This document shows, piece after piece, positions 35,215 to 46,004 of a DNA stretch of 64,000 nucleotides. Origin of the DNA: Cristatella mucedo (Eukaryota; Bryozoa; Phylactolaemata; Cristatellidae); the NCBI GenBank assembly GCA_009760855.2, contig WPIO01000001.1, forward strand, positions 23,358,001 to 23,422,000, in the 5' to 3' direction. A model generated the notes under the pieces. The model was not told the origin of the DNA, ran no database searches, and saw only the letters and a program-made list of their open reading frames with translations. The translations under genes and the position numbers were made by a program. How positions within the stretch are numbered: position 1 is the first letter of the stretch; each line of letters begins with the position of its first letter.

Positions 35215-35693
35215 TCCACCGCCGCCTCCGCCGCCTCCGCCGCCTCCGCCGCCACCGCCGCCTCCGCCGCCTCCGCCGCCTCCGCCGCCTCCGCCGCCTC
35301 CGCCGCCTCCGCCGCCACCGCCGCCTCCGCCGCCTCCGCCGCCTCCGCCGCCTCCGCCGTCTCCGCCGCCTCCGCCGCCTCCGCCGCCTCCGCCGTCTCC
35401 GCCGCCACCGCCGCCACCGCCGCCTCCGCCGCCTCCGCCGCCACCGCCGCCACCGCCGCCTCCGCCGCCATCGCCGCCACCGCCGCCTCCGCCGCCTCCG
35501 CCGCCTCCGCCGCCTCCGCCGCCTCCGCCGCCTCCGCCGCCTCCGCCGCCTCCGCCGCCTCCGCCGCCTCCGCCGCCTCCGCCGCCCCCGCCGCCTCCGC
35601 CGCCTCCGCCGCCTCCGCCGCCTCCGCCGCCTCCGCCGCCTCCGCCGTCTCCGCCGCCTCCGCTGCCTCCGCCGCCTCCGCCGCCTCCGCCGA
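35215..35693. repeat. (GCCGCCTCC)n nonanucleotide array
   Basis: About 480 bp, roughly 53 units with only single-base variants (ACC, TCA, GTC). All six frames are open, reading Ala-Ala-Ser, Arg-Leu-Arg, poly-Gly/Arg or Ala-Glu-Ala, so no frame is evidence for a protein. The minus strand is a continuous series of GG/GGAGG blocks with G-quadruplex potential. A short degenerate outlier follows at 35740-35765. Confidence 0.95.
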
Positions 35694-35861
35694 GGGCAAC
35701 GAGCCTGCACGACGTCGACACAGATTCACCGTCAGCCCCTCCCCTGCCTCCGCCGCCTCCGCTGCTGGGGACTGCTTCGTACGCAAAGCCGACAGATTGA
35801 TGTGCTGAGCAAAACTCGAGCCCATTGTGCCAAAAGTGCTTGCTTGACCTATTTAAATAAA

Positions 35862-36000
35862 AAGTATTATTTAAATAATTTGTATAGCGCCCTTAAAGAA
35901 CTTAATCTCTATTCAGGCGCTTCACATATGCCTCGGGGCTCGAGCCCACAACCTCAGCCAGATCTTGGTCCCCGGGGTGAGCACCTTAAACACCGGACCA
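35862..36000 (-). mobile_element. SINE-2 copy, best preserved
   Basis: The reverse complement reads GGTCCGGTGTTTAAGGTGCTC, a GGGCTCGAGCCCCG B-box-like core, then GTGAAGCGCCTGAATAGAGA, TTAAGTTCTTTAAGGGCGCT, ATACAAAT and a TTATTTAAATAA-type tail. The last about 50 bp align with the LINE-B 3' end almost base for base. Confidence 0.8.
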
Positions 36001-36205
36001 AGCCAGCCAGGTTCTCCTTCGCCGGCTGGAGCAGCAGCGTCCGACGTAGTGAAGACTTGGTTGCTGCTGCAAAGAAAGCAATTGCGGACAGCGGCGGCGA
36101 TAGGGCATGCCGGTACCACTACCATCGAAGAATCATGTGTACACTAGTGAAACATGTGTGTAGACACACTGAGCCGCAAATATTTACACCGAATAGAGTA
36201 TTGGT

Positions 36206-36345
36206 AAGCCGCGATGGCACACTAGGTAAGGCGGTTACTTGGGTTCAAACCCGGTGGTGGGCGATCCTTTATTGCCACTGCCAGCGGCGATGACAGCGTA
36301 CAGGCTCTTCTTTCGCTACACAAAAGAGGCTGAGAAATCAGCTAG
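36206..36345 (+). mobile_element. SINE-1 copy with intact pol III boxes
   Basis: TGGCACACTAG fits the A-box pattern TRGYNNANNNG, and GGTTCAAACC (36242-36251) fits the B-box pattern GWTCRANNC. The spacing between them is short in this copy. The 3' part GGCGATGACAGCGTACAGGC and AAGAGGCTGAGAAATCAGCT matches the other copies. Confidence 0.8.
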
Positions 36346-36689
36346 AATTTCTTTAGGACATAGTCAGAACTATTTTTTCGATGCGAGCAGCCGCACTTAT
36401 TTTGCCATCGCGGACAGTATGAAATGGCGCGAATTATCTATCGCCGCAACAAGCCAATGGCCGGCGAGTGCTTCCCGCCATCGCTCAGCCATCATTTCAA
36501 ATAAAAAGCTCCTTAGTCCTAATGTTTTTTTTCGATCTGCTGGCAAGATTATATGGCAGCGTGAGCGCCGCGATCGGGGGGCTCTACGAGTAATAGCTAT
36601 TACCATAATAGTAATAATACAAGATCCACGTGTATTTGACCTTAAGGGAACTATACATCTTTGCATATACTGTAAAGAAGGCGTGTCAA

Positions 36690-37770
36690 TTTGTTAGCGA
36701 TCAAGTTCACAGCAGTATCAGCCAACATAAGCACACCAAGGAAAGATCGCACATATATAGACAAGCAAATGCTGTGGGAACATGTAAATGCCATCCAGCC
36801 AGGGCATATCGTGACGTCAGCCGGGAGTGAGTTTAACGCTTAGTCACGGTCTTCAGAGCATTTGAGATTGGTTAGAAGCTCAACTAAACGGTTAGAGTCA
36901 GAAGAGCAAATGGCGCAGAGTGCAGCCTAATTAGTAAGCATTCGGCTAGGTAGCCGAAAGGAGGAGTTTGAAGAGACTTGGGATTGAGTTTATAAACATC
37001 AAAACTAAAAAGCTGATTGATGGGGAGCTTTCTATAAGTCGAGGAGAAGTAGTATAATGCGATAGTTTTGGTGCTAACTACAGAAAAGTATTGCTGCTTT
37101 TCACCAACTGACCGAATCTATTTGCTCAATATGGAAGATCTGTGAGAAGCCTGTTACATAAGTCTAAACGAGATGTTTCAAATGCATAGACCAGCTTGGC
37201 TGTGGTGCCTTGTCTAAGCAGGCCCCGACTTCTTGCAATAGGATGTAGCTGAAAATAAGAATTCTTAACCTTCAGAACTACAAGTGCCGTCATCTATGGA
37301 AGGCCACTCTGGAACTGCAAACAGGACACACCTACTGTATGTAGACACCGCCGGAGGTATACTGGCCGAGCCCATTTTAACATTAGGTTTTTCCATAAGG
37401 TATCAAGTTGTTTTCATCCTCATTCGATTAGCAAAGTTTACTACCTTCCAAATGCTAATATCAGTAGCATGTGCTGCAAGGAAGTTAAGATAGTTCGACA
37501 TAATAGACGGCGGGGGGCGATTTCAGCACGGATGCAGCTGTGTTATCGGCCAATAAAATACAAGTCTAGATACTGCTGAGCACCTGCGTCAGTAGCAGTG
37601 AGAGTCCCTTACTTTAAAAGCTCATCGAATGATCTTTTCCGTCGACATTTATGTTCAGCATTCTCCCACTGAGATCGAACCTTTGCTACTGCAATCCAGT
37701 GCCAGTGATGCCCGGGTGAGATAGTGCGCTCTCGATGAGAACTTGGGGATTGTTAGCGTCGAACGCAGCC
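36690..37770 (-). mobile_element. Old, strongly diverged LINE-B-like copy
   Basis: Minus-strand blocks correspond in order to LINE-B: the 3' UTR CACATAAGC region near 36720, CAAATGCATAGACCAGCTTG (37176), CTAAGCAGGCCCC (37212), then the upstream RT part CCAGTGCCAGTGATGCCCGG (37691) and a segment before the AAFD motif. Frames are destroyed. Confidence 0.65.
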
Positions 37771-39499
37771 TATAGACGGATCCCGCAGGAGTTGTACTTT
37801 TACTATAGCTTAGTCCGCAATCTATCTTCCTCTTGGCGGTGCGATTTCAAAATCTGTTAGAGTGTGTTATTTCATCGCTTTAACTTTTAAAGTATTAGGA
37901 AATCTAAGCAGACCAAAAGTTCCATGCGACTGCTTGACAGTCGTCGATCTGATGGATGGACTATATATGTGGTACGCGTTGACGGTAAAAGGTGAGCTGC
38001 GACGATCACCTTCTTCACCGGGAAAATATCTGGCTACGGATATATTTTTGGATTTCCTGTTTAGCAGCTGACGACAAAGCTTACATCGTGAAGATAGTTC
38101 TCCTTAGGCCAGAACGTGCAAGGGAGACAAAGGTGAAGGATACAATAGCAAAGGAGACGATTCCTCGCAGCGGAGTAGCGAGCGGAGTCTCAAAAATAAC
38201 GCTGCAACCATCTGGCTCCCGGTGCACGAGTTCAATAAATTTATTGTTGTAAATTCGTAGAAAAATCTAACGCGGAGTTGGCGTCACGTTAAAGGGCGTA
38301 AAAAGCACTGAACATTGAGTATGACTACGGCGACATTGACTTTTTATTTCGTTTCAAAGCCTATAAATCTTAACCTATAACTCTGCTGCTCGAGGCCGGC
38401 GAAGCGAAACGATACCCTCCCCCCCCCGCCACATAAAATCGCTCCTCGACGGCGAGCGCTCTAGTTGCTGTGCGTCGCTGAATGGGCGAGCCAAGTCGGC
38501 TAATACCTACGTAAAAACGGCCAATGTTAAAGGTGCTAAAAAAAGAAGCCATTGTAGCCAGAATCTTGCTCCAATTGAGCGACCCAAAAATGTGCGGAAA
38601 CAGTTGGATGTCCGCGCCGATGAGCAGCGTTCGGCATGCGAGCGACGCTCTGCGGCAAGGCAAGGCGTGGAACACGCGCGACGTGCTCATCGACGGTCGA
38701 AGGACAAAGGGCTGCTCCTGGTAGTGGCAAACTGGGCGATAGGCAAGTGGACCAGCTGCCTACGGCTCGCAATTCATAGCCGCATTCACGCTAGACCGCG
38801 GTCCGCGCTTGACGCGAAGCGCATTGAGAAGAACAAAGTTTGCCGCGCCCAAACAGATTGACATTGTTTTCAATTCTCAGAATCTCGCTAAGCAGAGGTA
38901 CTGTGTACGTTTCAGGCAATAATAAGCATGATTATTAGACTGTTATGTATTTCATTTGCATACTGCTTTTTTGGGTCCAACAATTCTAGATGCGCCAGCG
39001 GCGGCTGGCGCATTACTTGCTAGTCGACAATGCTTACGCGGAAATGGCAGTCAGGAGACTTACTATCAGTTTAAGTTTATTTTCCATTCTTGCCTGGTTT
39101 TGTGTGAACCTATGTCACTACCACCAAGCTTTGATGGAGGCCAACTATGAAACGTTAGTTTGGTTCTTGGTCGAGTATAATTGCGTTGGCGCTCAAATTT
39201 CTCCTCAGAACCACTATCTTAAGAGAAAGTGTTCTGATCGACATACGGCGTTTGCTCATTATCAACACCGACCTATAAGAGCATCCTACCTTTTTAGTCC
39301 TTAAACAGGCTGGTGAAAGTCACCTCATCTCGGTGTGAATTTGAATTTTTCTAATCGAGCTTCATTTCTCTATATTATAATTGGCGAAACCTTACCGCTC
39401 CGACGTGTGCTAGATCTTTGGAATGCAACCGATGCTTTTCACGGTCTCTAGCTCATGCAGTAAAAACATGGTTTGCACGAATGATAATATTTTCTCAAA
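37771..39499. other. Unassigned; small CpG-rich patch 38370-38870
   Basis: Short frames overlap on both strands around 38520-38720, one of them (plus, LLQLSDPKMCGNSW) with balanced composition. No paired splice sites or known domain. An AATAAATTTATT element lies at 38233. Confidence 0.4.
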
Positions 39500-40450
39500 T
39501 AATGCTTCTAAATCTGCGTGAAATTTCTTAGCAATAATAATACAGCAAAGGAATACGATGGTGAGACCGGCCTAGCGGTGGTGGCTGGAATAGCCGAGCG
39601 CCACTGCATTGAGCTCGTGAAACTGCAGCCCTTAAAATTGGTACTGACTGCTCGACAAAAGGCTTGTCCTCTGCGCGCTATTCCAACTGTCCTACTTCTG
39701 CAGTGCATAGATCGGCTGCTGCCATGCATAACTAACATAATAAATATGTCCTTACCCTCAGGTCATGTCTCTTCACATTTCAAAAAGCCTGTCGCTTAGG
39801 CCAATAATAAAGAAAGCAACACTGGACCAGATGAACTTGAGCTGCTTCAGCTCAATCTCCTATCGCGTGTCTTAAAGACACACGAAAGAGTTGCGGAGGA
39901 TCAGCCGAACTCTTGTATTAAAACTTTAAACCAAGCAAGGAAGTTTCAGTCCTGGCTTATAGCTAATCACTCCACAGAGTTAGTATTGCTTTGGGTGTAC
40001 ACGGACCTTCCCAAGAATGCAGACTTAGGTAACATCTGTGTTAGTTCTGCTTGATCTTTCGGCAGCGTTTGATACTAGTGATCACAAAGTTCTTCTCGAT
40101 TACCACGCATCGTTGGCAATGCACTGCAGTGGTTTAGGTCGTATCTCAGCGGCAGACTCTGAAGTACTATATGAACGAACATAGATCATCTAAGGAATCA
40201 CTGACGTACGGGAGTACCTCAGGGCTCCGCGAATGGTCCGCTTATTTCCGCTCTTTATACTCTCCCTCTTGCCGATGTGATCACCAAGCACAATCGAGGC
40301 TTTCTCTTCTATGGAGATGACACGCGTTTATTACATTTCTTTCCTCTTGCCCTCCGAAACTCTCAAAGCGTTGCAGGACTTCTACCAAGAGAATTCGAAA
40401 AACGCCCCTACGGAAGATGTTGAAAGCGTGCCAAAGAAAGACTGGGTAAT
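39500..40450 (+). mobile_element. Degenerate LINE-B copy, reverse-transcriptase part
   Basis: Broken frames give LLLQCIDRLLPCITNIINMS, then an HSTELVLL-like block, [18 protein letters not shown] (RT motif with PQG) and [10 protein letters not shown], in which the catalytic box is YGDD. Stops and shifts occur every 20-60 codons. Confidence 0.75.
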
Positions 40451-40754
40451 AGCTGAGAGGCGCTAAGCTGTGCTGCTGCCTTCAATGTCGGAATTGCATC
40501 CGAGACTATGTTTGCATGTTTAGCGACCCGTGATTTAGCCTGTGCATGTCTCCGATTGCGTGGCAGTCAAAGCGTCGCTCTTTCAGGTTTCCACGTCCAC
40601 CCATATTATGCATTTACGTAAAGATATACGGTGCCGATTTCTGAAGGACGGCCTGCAAGTAGCAGCTAGATAATGTATGTGCCTGCCTTCCGCATTATCT
40701 CAGCTCTGGGAACGGAGCCACTCTGTTTCGAGATCACCCGATGTGCTTTAATGT

Positions 40755-41450
40755 AGTTTATTCACACGGGAAGCAGTGCCTGGCCAGTTCTCCGAGGGCG
40801 CTTTACCAAGTGCATTATTATTATTATTATTATGTAGCTAGGCTTGTCTGTCGTGAGCGTTGCAGTTGTCACATCACATCACTTCTCGCCGACGTGCACT
40901 GGCTCCCAGTCAAGCAACGGGTTGACTTCAAGTTATTGTCGCTCACTTTTAGGTCCCTTCATTCTTTGGCTCCAGCCTATCTCTCATATCTCCTCCCCAC
41001 CTGGCCAAGCATCGCACCACTGCCTTTCGAAATCCAGCAGTTTACAGTACCTCGTACGAACCTCAATTCTTTGGAGACCGTGCATTTAGTTCGTATGCTC
41101 CCAAAGCCTGGCACTCACTCAGGACTTGCATCAGAACATCCCCTGACTTTACCACATTCAAAACGAACTTAAAAAACGCACCTATTTAGGACAGCATTTC
41201 GTAGGTCTCTGTGATTCGTACTTTATGTGCTTATGCGTGCTGACACTGTGCATGCTGCCACTAACCGCACTTGCATACTGACCCTGTGCATGTCACCCCT
41301 AACCATTGTATTCATATTTTTTATCAACCATGATATTACTCACGATTCAATCGCGTTTCCCTTTGCAGCAAATGTAAAGCGCCTAGAAAGAGATTAAGTT
41401 CTCTGAGGACGCTTTATCGAGTGCATTATTATTATTATTAATTATTGTTA
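40755..41450 (+). mobile_element. Two LINE-B ends head to tail
   Basis: A LINE-B 3' end with (ATT)n tail (about 40790-40835) is followed at once by a second 5'-truncated copy (40836-41450). The second begins at GTAGCTAGGCTTGTCTGTCG, encodes LLADVHWLPVKQRVDFKLL and ends with its own 3' UTR and (ATT)n tail. Confidence 0.85.
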
Positions 41451-41639
41451 TTATGTCTCACAGTTGCTCGGATAACATTTTAGAAATTTGCTCTCCACGT
41501 TAAGGATAGTACTATCGCACGAACTTTTGACGCACTGCAACTTGTACCGAGACTTTGTGCAAAGTGGCCGGCGGCGGTATCCACGAGAATTATAATCCGC
41601 CTGCCTTGTGGTATGAAAGCTGCGGGCATATAGATACGT

Positions 41640-41718
41640 ACGCACCCAGAGAACTTCTCGCAAATGTAAAGTGCCTAGAATGCGATTGAGTGCTCTAAGG
41701 GCGCTATATTAATTTTAT
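41640..41718 (+). mobile_element. L2-type 3' end facing another LINE-B tail
   Basis: AAATGTAAAGTGCCTAGAAT...GGGCGCTATATTAATTTTATT ends here. Upstream sequence (41450-41640) does not match LINE-B, so this may be a further L2-tailed SINE or a truncated LINE. Confidence 0.6.
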
Positions 41719-42540
41719 TAGTAATAATAATAATAATAATGCACTTGATAAAGCACCCTCAGAGAACTCAATCTCTCTCTGGGTGCTTTACATTTGCTGC
41801 AAAAAGAAATGCAATGGAATGGTGAGTAATATCATGATTTTTGATAAACAAGCAAAATGATCGACATGGTCAGGGCTGACATGCACAGGGTCAGCATGCA
41901 AATGTGGTTAGTGGCAGCATGCACAGTGTCAGCACGCATCAGCACATCCAGGACGAATCACAGGGACCCACTAAATGCTGTCCAAAATAGGTGCGTTTTT
42001 AAGTTCCTTTTAAATGTGGTCAGGTCAGGGGATGTTCTGACACAGATCGAGAGGGAGTTCCAGGCTTTGGGAGCATACGAACTAAATGCATGGTCTCCAA
42101 AGGATTTAAGGTTTGAAGGAGGTATTTGTAGACTGTCGGATTCCGAAAATCGGGTGATACGATGCTTGGCCTGATGGGGGAGTATATCTGAGAGATTGGC
42201 TGGAGCCAAAGAATGAAGTGACCTAAAAGTGAGCGACAAAACCTTGAAGTCAAACCGTTGCTTGACTGGTAACCAGTGCAGGTTGGCGTGAAGTGGAGTA
42301 ATGTGGCAATTGCGACGTTCACGACAGACAAGCCTAGCTGCGGATTTTTGCACCAGCTGCAATCGCCTGATCGCACATGCTGGTATGCCAGTAAGCAGTG
42401 AGTTGCAGAAGTCGAGACGGGATGTCACGAATGCATGGACCAACTTGGACGTGGTATCCTTATTTAAACAAGCCCGAATTGTAGCAATGTCATGAAGCTG
42501 AAATTAGGCAGATTTGACTGTGGAGCTGATATGGTCGTCT
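41719..42540 (-). mobile_element. LINE-B, 5'-truncated
   Basis: From an (AAT)n tail and the 3' UTR into the C-terminal frame 42443-41958 (161 codons, AHVFVTSRLDFCNSLLTGI-like start, FGDHAFSSYAPKAWNSLS), among the least damaged LINE-B coding segments here. It ends at GAGCTGATATGGTCGTCTAAC. Confidence 0.9.
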
Positions 42541-42589
42541 AACGAGAGGCTTACTATTACTAAGAGAGGCTTACTATTACTACTGTTAT

Positions 42590-42675
42590 TACTTCATTCA
42601 TCCCAGCCCTCCAGCACGTCGGATTCTCTCAACTCCCTTGCTGACACTCGCACGTGGATGGCAGCAAACTTCGGA
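42590..42675 (+). mobile_element. LINE-B coding fragment
   Basis: About 85 bp encoding SSQPSSTSDSLNSLADTRTW, the segment just after the YADD region of LINE-B, in plus orientation. It ends at the edge of the GC block. Confidence 0.7.
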
Positions 42676-42679
42676 ACCC

Positions 42680-43013
42680 GCTTCCGGTGCTCAAACCAGC
42701 CAAGTTGATGGGTATTCTCAGCCAACTTGATCAGCAGCGACGCTCCAATATCCAGGCTCTGCTGTTGCAAACGGCGTGCGATGGCAGCTTCTGCACTGGC
42801 GTCCACCAGCCGCGAAAGCAGCGCTCGTAATGACGCCGGTCCTTGCCGAAGCGCGACAAATACCGGCGACGCCGCGCGTGCGCCTTGGCCCGCGGCTAGC
42901 GAATCGCGCGGGGCAGCGCCTTGGCTAAAGGCAGGCACGCTGACGCTAGAGGCACGCGGCGGTGGCGGCGGTAGCAATCCAGAGCGCACGAAGCGTAGCG
43001 CAATGAAGTCCAT
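42680..43013 (-). CDS. Candidate coding segment, protein not recognised
   Basis: The minus frame from the ATG at 43013 runs to the LINE-B fragment. The last about 60 codons (42860-42680) have balanced composition, ending with SLDIGASLLIKLAENTHQL and then GWFEHRKR, a likely amphipathic helix followed by a basic stretch. Third codon positions vary and differ from the surrounding Ala/Pro-rich artefact frames, which favours real coding. The N-terminal half (PPPPPR, Ala-rich) is less convincing, so the true exon may start at an acceptor inside. A GT follows the CGG codon after Lys near 42677, but it is not a strong donor. I do not know a family for it. The frame appears to read into the LINE-B fragment, where it ends. 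Confidence 0.25.
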
Positions 43014-44340
43014 TCTACAGCCGCCCTAAGGTTAGCGGTGTCCAGCATCAGCCGCGACGTGCAGCGACTCTCGCAGCGGAGACCAGAGCATCGCGGAACT
43101 AGCGACCGGTGCGAAGCCTCGGGCGAAAAACTCGCGCCTCGCTCGAATGCTGGGGCTGGTCCAACTGACTGCCTACTGCGAGATTTTGCATTCCGCACTG
43201 ACCAAGGATTGAGAAGAGTAAGCGGCTCCTATTCGCCATTATTCTGGAACTGCGACGAATATCTTGGCAGTCATAAACTAGCGGCTCAATCGCGCCGCCT
43301 GTGCAGCGCGCTTCCAGCGCGTCGTACGCTTCCAAGTTCCACATCTTCGCTTGCATAAAGCTAGAACAATGCCTTTGCATGTACGGCCTTTTGCAGAAAC
43401 GTTTGAGGATTTCCTCTTCGATGCCAGCTCCTATTCCGACAATCTAATCTATTCGCGAAAAAAGCAGCGGACGTGGAAAGCCAGCAGGAGCGTGGCGATA
43501 GGGTGAGCCTACGGCAATCGCTCCGCACGCTCCAGCGAGGATATCGCAGCGAAGAGAGTCGATTCGAGGGCTCAAAGGCCGTCTTTTCCTTTGCCTCTCC
43601 TTCATCCACCCCCGTCTGCCGCTCGCCTTTCATCGGCAGCTCGCTCTTCGCGATAGGAAAGAACGCGCGGCTAATCGCGTAACAGCCGCCAAAGAAGGTT
43701 GCCTTAATGCGTCCGCTCGCCGCGGCGGCCCGCTCGGCGCGCGCGCGCGCAGCGACTGAGAATTATGAAAGGTAAGACGGCTAGCGCTTCGAGGGCGCGG
43801 CACCTTGGCTGAGCGCGGCCGCGGGCTGCTATCGCGCACGGCCGCAAATTGCGCCCACGCCTTCGGCGAGGCGAGGTGCGCTCGAGCGTGCGGTTGAGTG
43901 CGACAGCGGGCGTCGATGCGGACGCAGCGAGCTGCGGCGAGGCGAGGCGTCTGGCAGTGGCGGGAGGAGCAAGGATCGGAGGAGGCGCGAGAGCACGGAA
44001 GCGTGCAGGTGACCTCTCGATCTTAGTCATTTCCAGCGACGCAACGGCACCTTCGTTGCTCCTTAGCTGGCGAGACTGCGGCGCCATCGCGAAGCATTGC
44101 CTGCCAGGCAGCTCGCTCCGCTCGGTGCGCGCCGCGCGCGCCTACCGCCTGCGGCCATGTTCGCGGAAGAAAGCATGTGACTAGGCAGCGAGCGGCAACG
44201 CTCGATTGGGCTAGTCGGCTGCGGACGACCGGTTAGACGCGCTAACCATGGCAACCGCACGCACACGAGGTAGCGGTTTGTGCTAGGTCGCGCCGCATGT
44301 ACGGACGCCGCTCCGTCGGTCAAGACGATGGTACGGTAAG
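42690..44340. other. CpG-rich block
   Basis: GC-dense with long low-complexity frames. A 45-codon plus frame at 43371-43508 (MPLHVRPFAETFEDFLFDAS at its start) has unusually balanced composition for the block but no partner exon. Confidence 0.4.
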
Positions 44341-44879
44341 GAGGCCGGACGAGAAATATCCGAACGGCTTGCGGCGGGCCGACTAGACCGTGGCATTAGC
44401 TTCCGGTCGACGTGCTGCCGGCTTTTAGGAAATAGAGTTCTCGCTTCCGTTCAGCGCCTCTCGGCCTAGCTTCCTCGTTAATATGAACCCACATTTGAGG
44501 CCTGCTAAAAATAATGCGAGTGCGACACTGGAGTGACTGTGAAATAGGCGCAGCACATGCGGCTCAGCCCCGTCCTTGAATAGCAATAATAGTCACATAA
44601 AGGTTACACGATTGTGGTCCCTGGATATCAAGAGTTATTCCCTAATTAATGTTTTGCCTCAGAAGTATAGAAATGGCAATTACTTCATACAAACTTCGCT
44701 TTTGCGATATGGCAAGTGAATCCCCGAGAACCTATTTTCGCTGGAGGGACTGGCGAATTCGCATCTTGTGGTTCAAATTCAGTCAGAAAGACCAGCAAAG
44801 ACATGAAAATTAACATACATTTACTCTGAATGAATTATTTCAAAAATAACCATTAAAGGACTCAGAAAGGAGTAGATGC
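44341..44879. other. Nothing recognised
   Basis: AT-richer sequence without frames or known repeats. Confidence 0.5.
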
Positions 44880-45380
44880 TCTAGACTTGTGGCTATATTG
44901 CCAATCGCTTTCTCGCAGAAGCCCCCCCCCGCACAAAGTCCCCTAGCATGCTTCGGTTATACTGTCCATGGTAACAGCAATCCAAGTTCAGTAAATCACA
45001 GTGAAAGCACTCGCCTCGCTGGTCTGAGTAAGCCCCGTGTTCTCTTATCTCATTTTGGATTTTATTAAGACTAGCATCAAGGATATGGACTACGGGGACA
45101 TTCTGCAATACCCTTTCGGCACAGTTCATGATAACATACAGAACCATCTGCCTATGGTTCCCATCTTTTTGATAACCAAGAAAGCCGTTACATACTGCAA
45201 CGATCTGTCCCTAGCGAAGCTTTCTTTATCACGCTCTGCTTCTTGGCGCGAATTCTTCCCACTCTACAGCCTTGTATATCTGCAGCCCAACGAAGCTGCC
45301 AGCGTTTTTTACCATCGCCCTTTGCATTGGTGGAATGACGTCTTGGAGATACTTGAAAGCCGCTTACTTGCGATCTAGAG
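44880..45380 (-). pseudogene. Decayed transposon-type ORF
   Basis: The minus frame 45147-44893 (84 codons) contains GECFHCDLLNLDCCYHGQYN followed by a SMLGDF core. This resembles the ExFHxD...YxGxWxxxMxxDYCW motif I recall from uncharacterised repetitive or transposon-associated proteins of animals. The Trp after DF is lost, probably through a frame shift near 44940. Related sequence seems to continue upstream in the same frame to about 45380, with one stop. No catalytic motif is visible and the superfamily is unknown. The plus frame over the same DNA (45037-45378) is its shadow or an alternative reading. Confidence 0.35.
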
Positions 45381-45989
45381 CCATGAAGAATAGCTAGATG
45401 CGGCCTGAATCGGTGAGCGCGAGCGACATCAGCAGCAGCACCTTTCGAGGGTGGCCACCCGCGGCTACCGCCTGATGTTGTTCTTCCCTACAGAGGACTT
45501 AGTCCGCTTTGGCCAAACCCTATTGTGACATGAGCATTAGCGTCTATCCGCACGTTCCCTGGGCAAAGAAAATGAGGAAACTTCGCGAAACTGCCCTGGA
45601 GGCCCGTGGGGAATGACTCACTTTTGAATATGCCATAACACTCCAGCCGTATTCGGCGTACATCGGGGCACTCAGCAAGCAGCATCGTGACGAACTGGTC
45701 TAGTGCTCATTGAAGCACAGACATGAGCCATGGAGAGAGAGAGAGAGAGAGACGAATATATAATCGCGTGTTGAAACGGCACGGCGACTGTACGACTCCT
45801 AGGTGAACTGCCTGTGAATAGGCGTTATTCACTTGGGCTAGAGACAATCGACGTCGCCTTGCATAGATTGTCCACATTACTGGACAATAGTTCCTCCCCG
45901 CGCTAAAGAGCGGCTTCGGGCGATTCCTACCGTGGTGTGGACCTTTACTTGATTTCTCCGTAATACCTTCGGGTATTCCGCTGCTATCT
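45381..45989. other. Possible 5' flank or 5' UTR of the LINE-A copy
   Basis: Holds only a short (GA)n run at 45737-45752. The right part may be LINE-A 5' UTR, but no second copy of this stretch is in the window for comparison. Confidence 0.4.
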
Positions 45990-46004
45990 TCGCTGTGACT
46001 ATTT

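Noticed and set aside
35184-35825. Long open frames on both strands over the nonanucleotide array (for example 213 codons minus, 360 codons plus to 36293)
   Set aside because: A repeat whose unit is a multiple of three and contains no stop is open in all six frames. The flanks add no recognisable domain or start context.
45037-45378. 113-codon plus frame as a host gene
   Set aside because: The minus strand over the same DNA gives a better motif match, and the plus frame has no recognisable domain.
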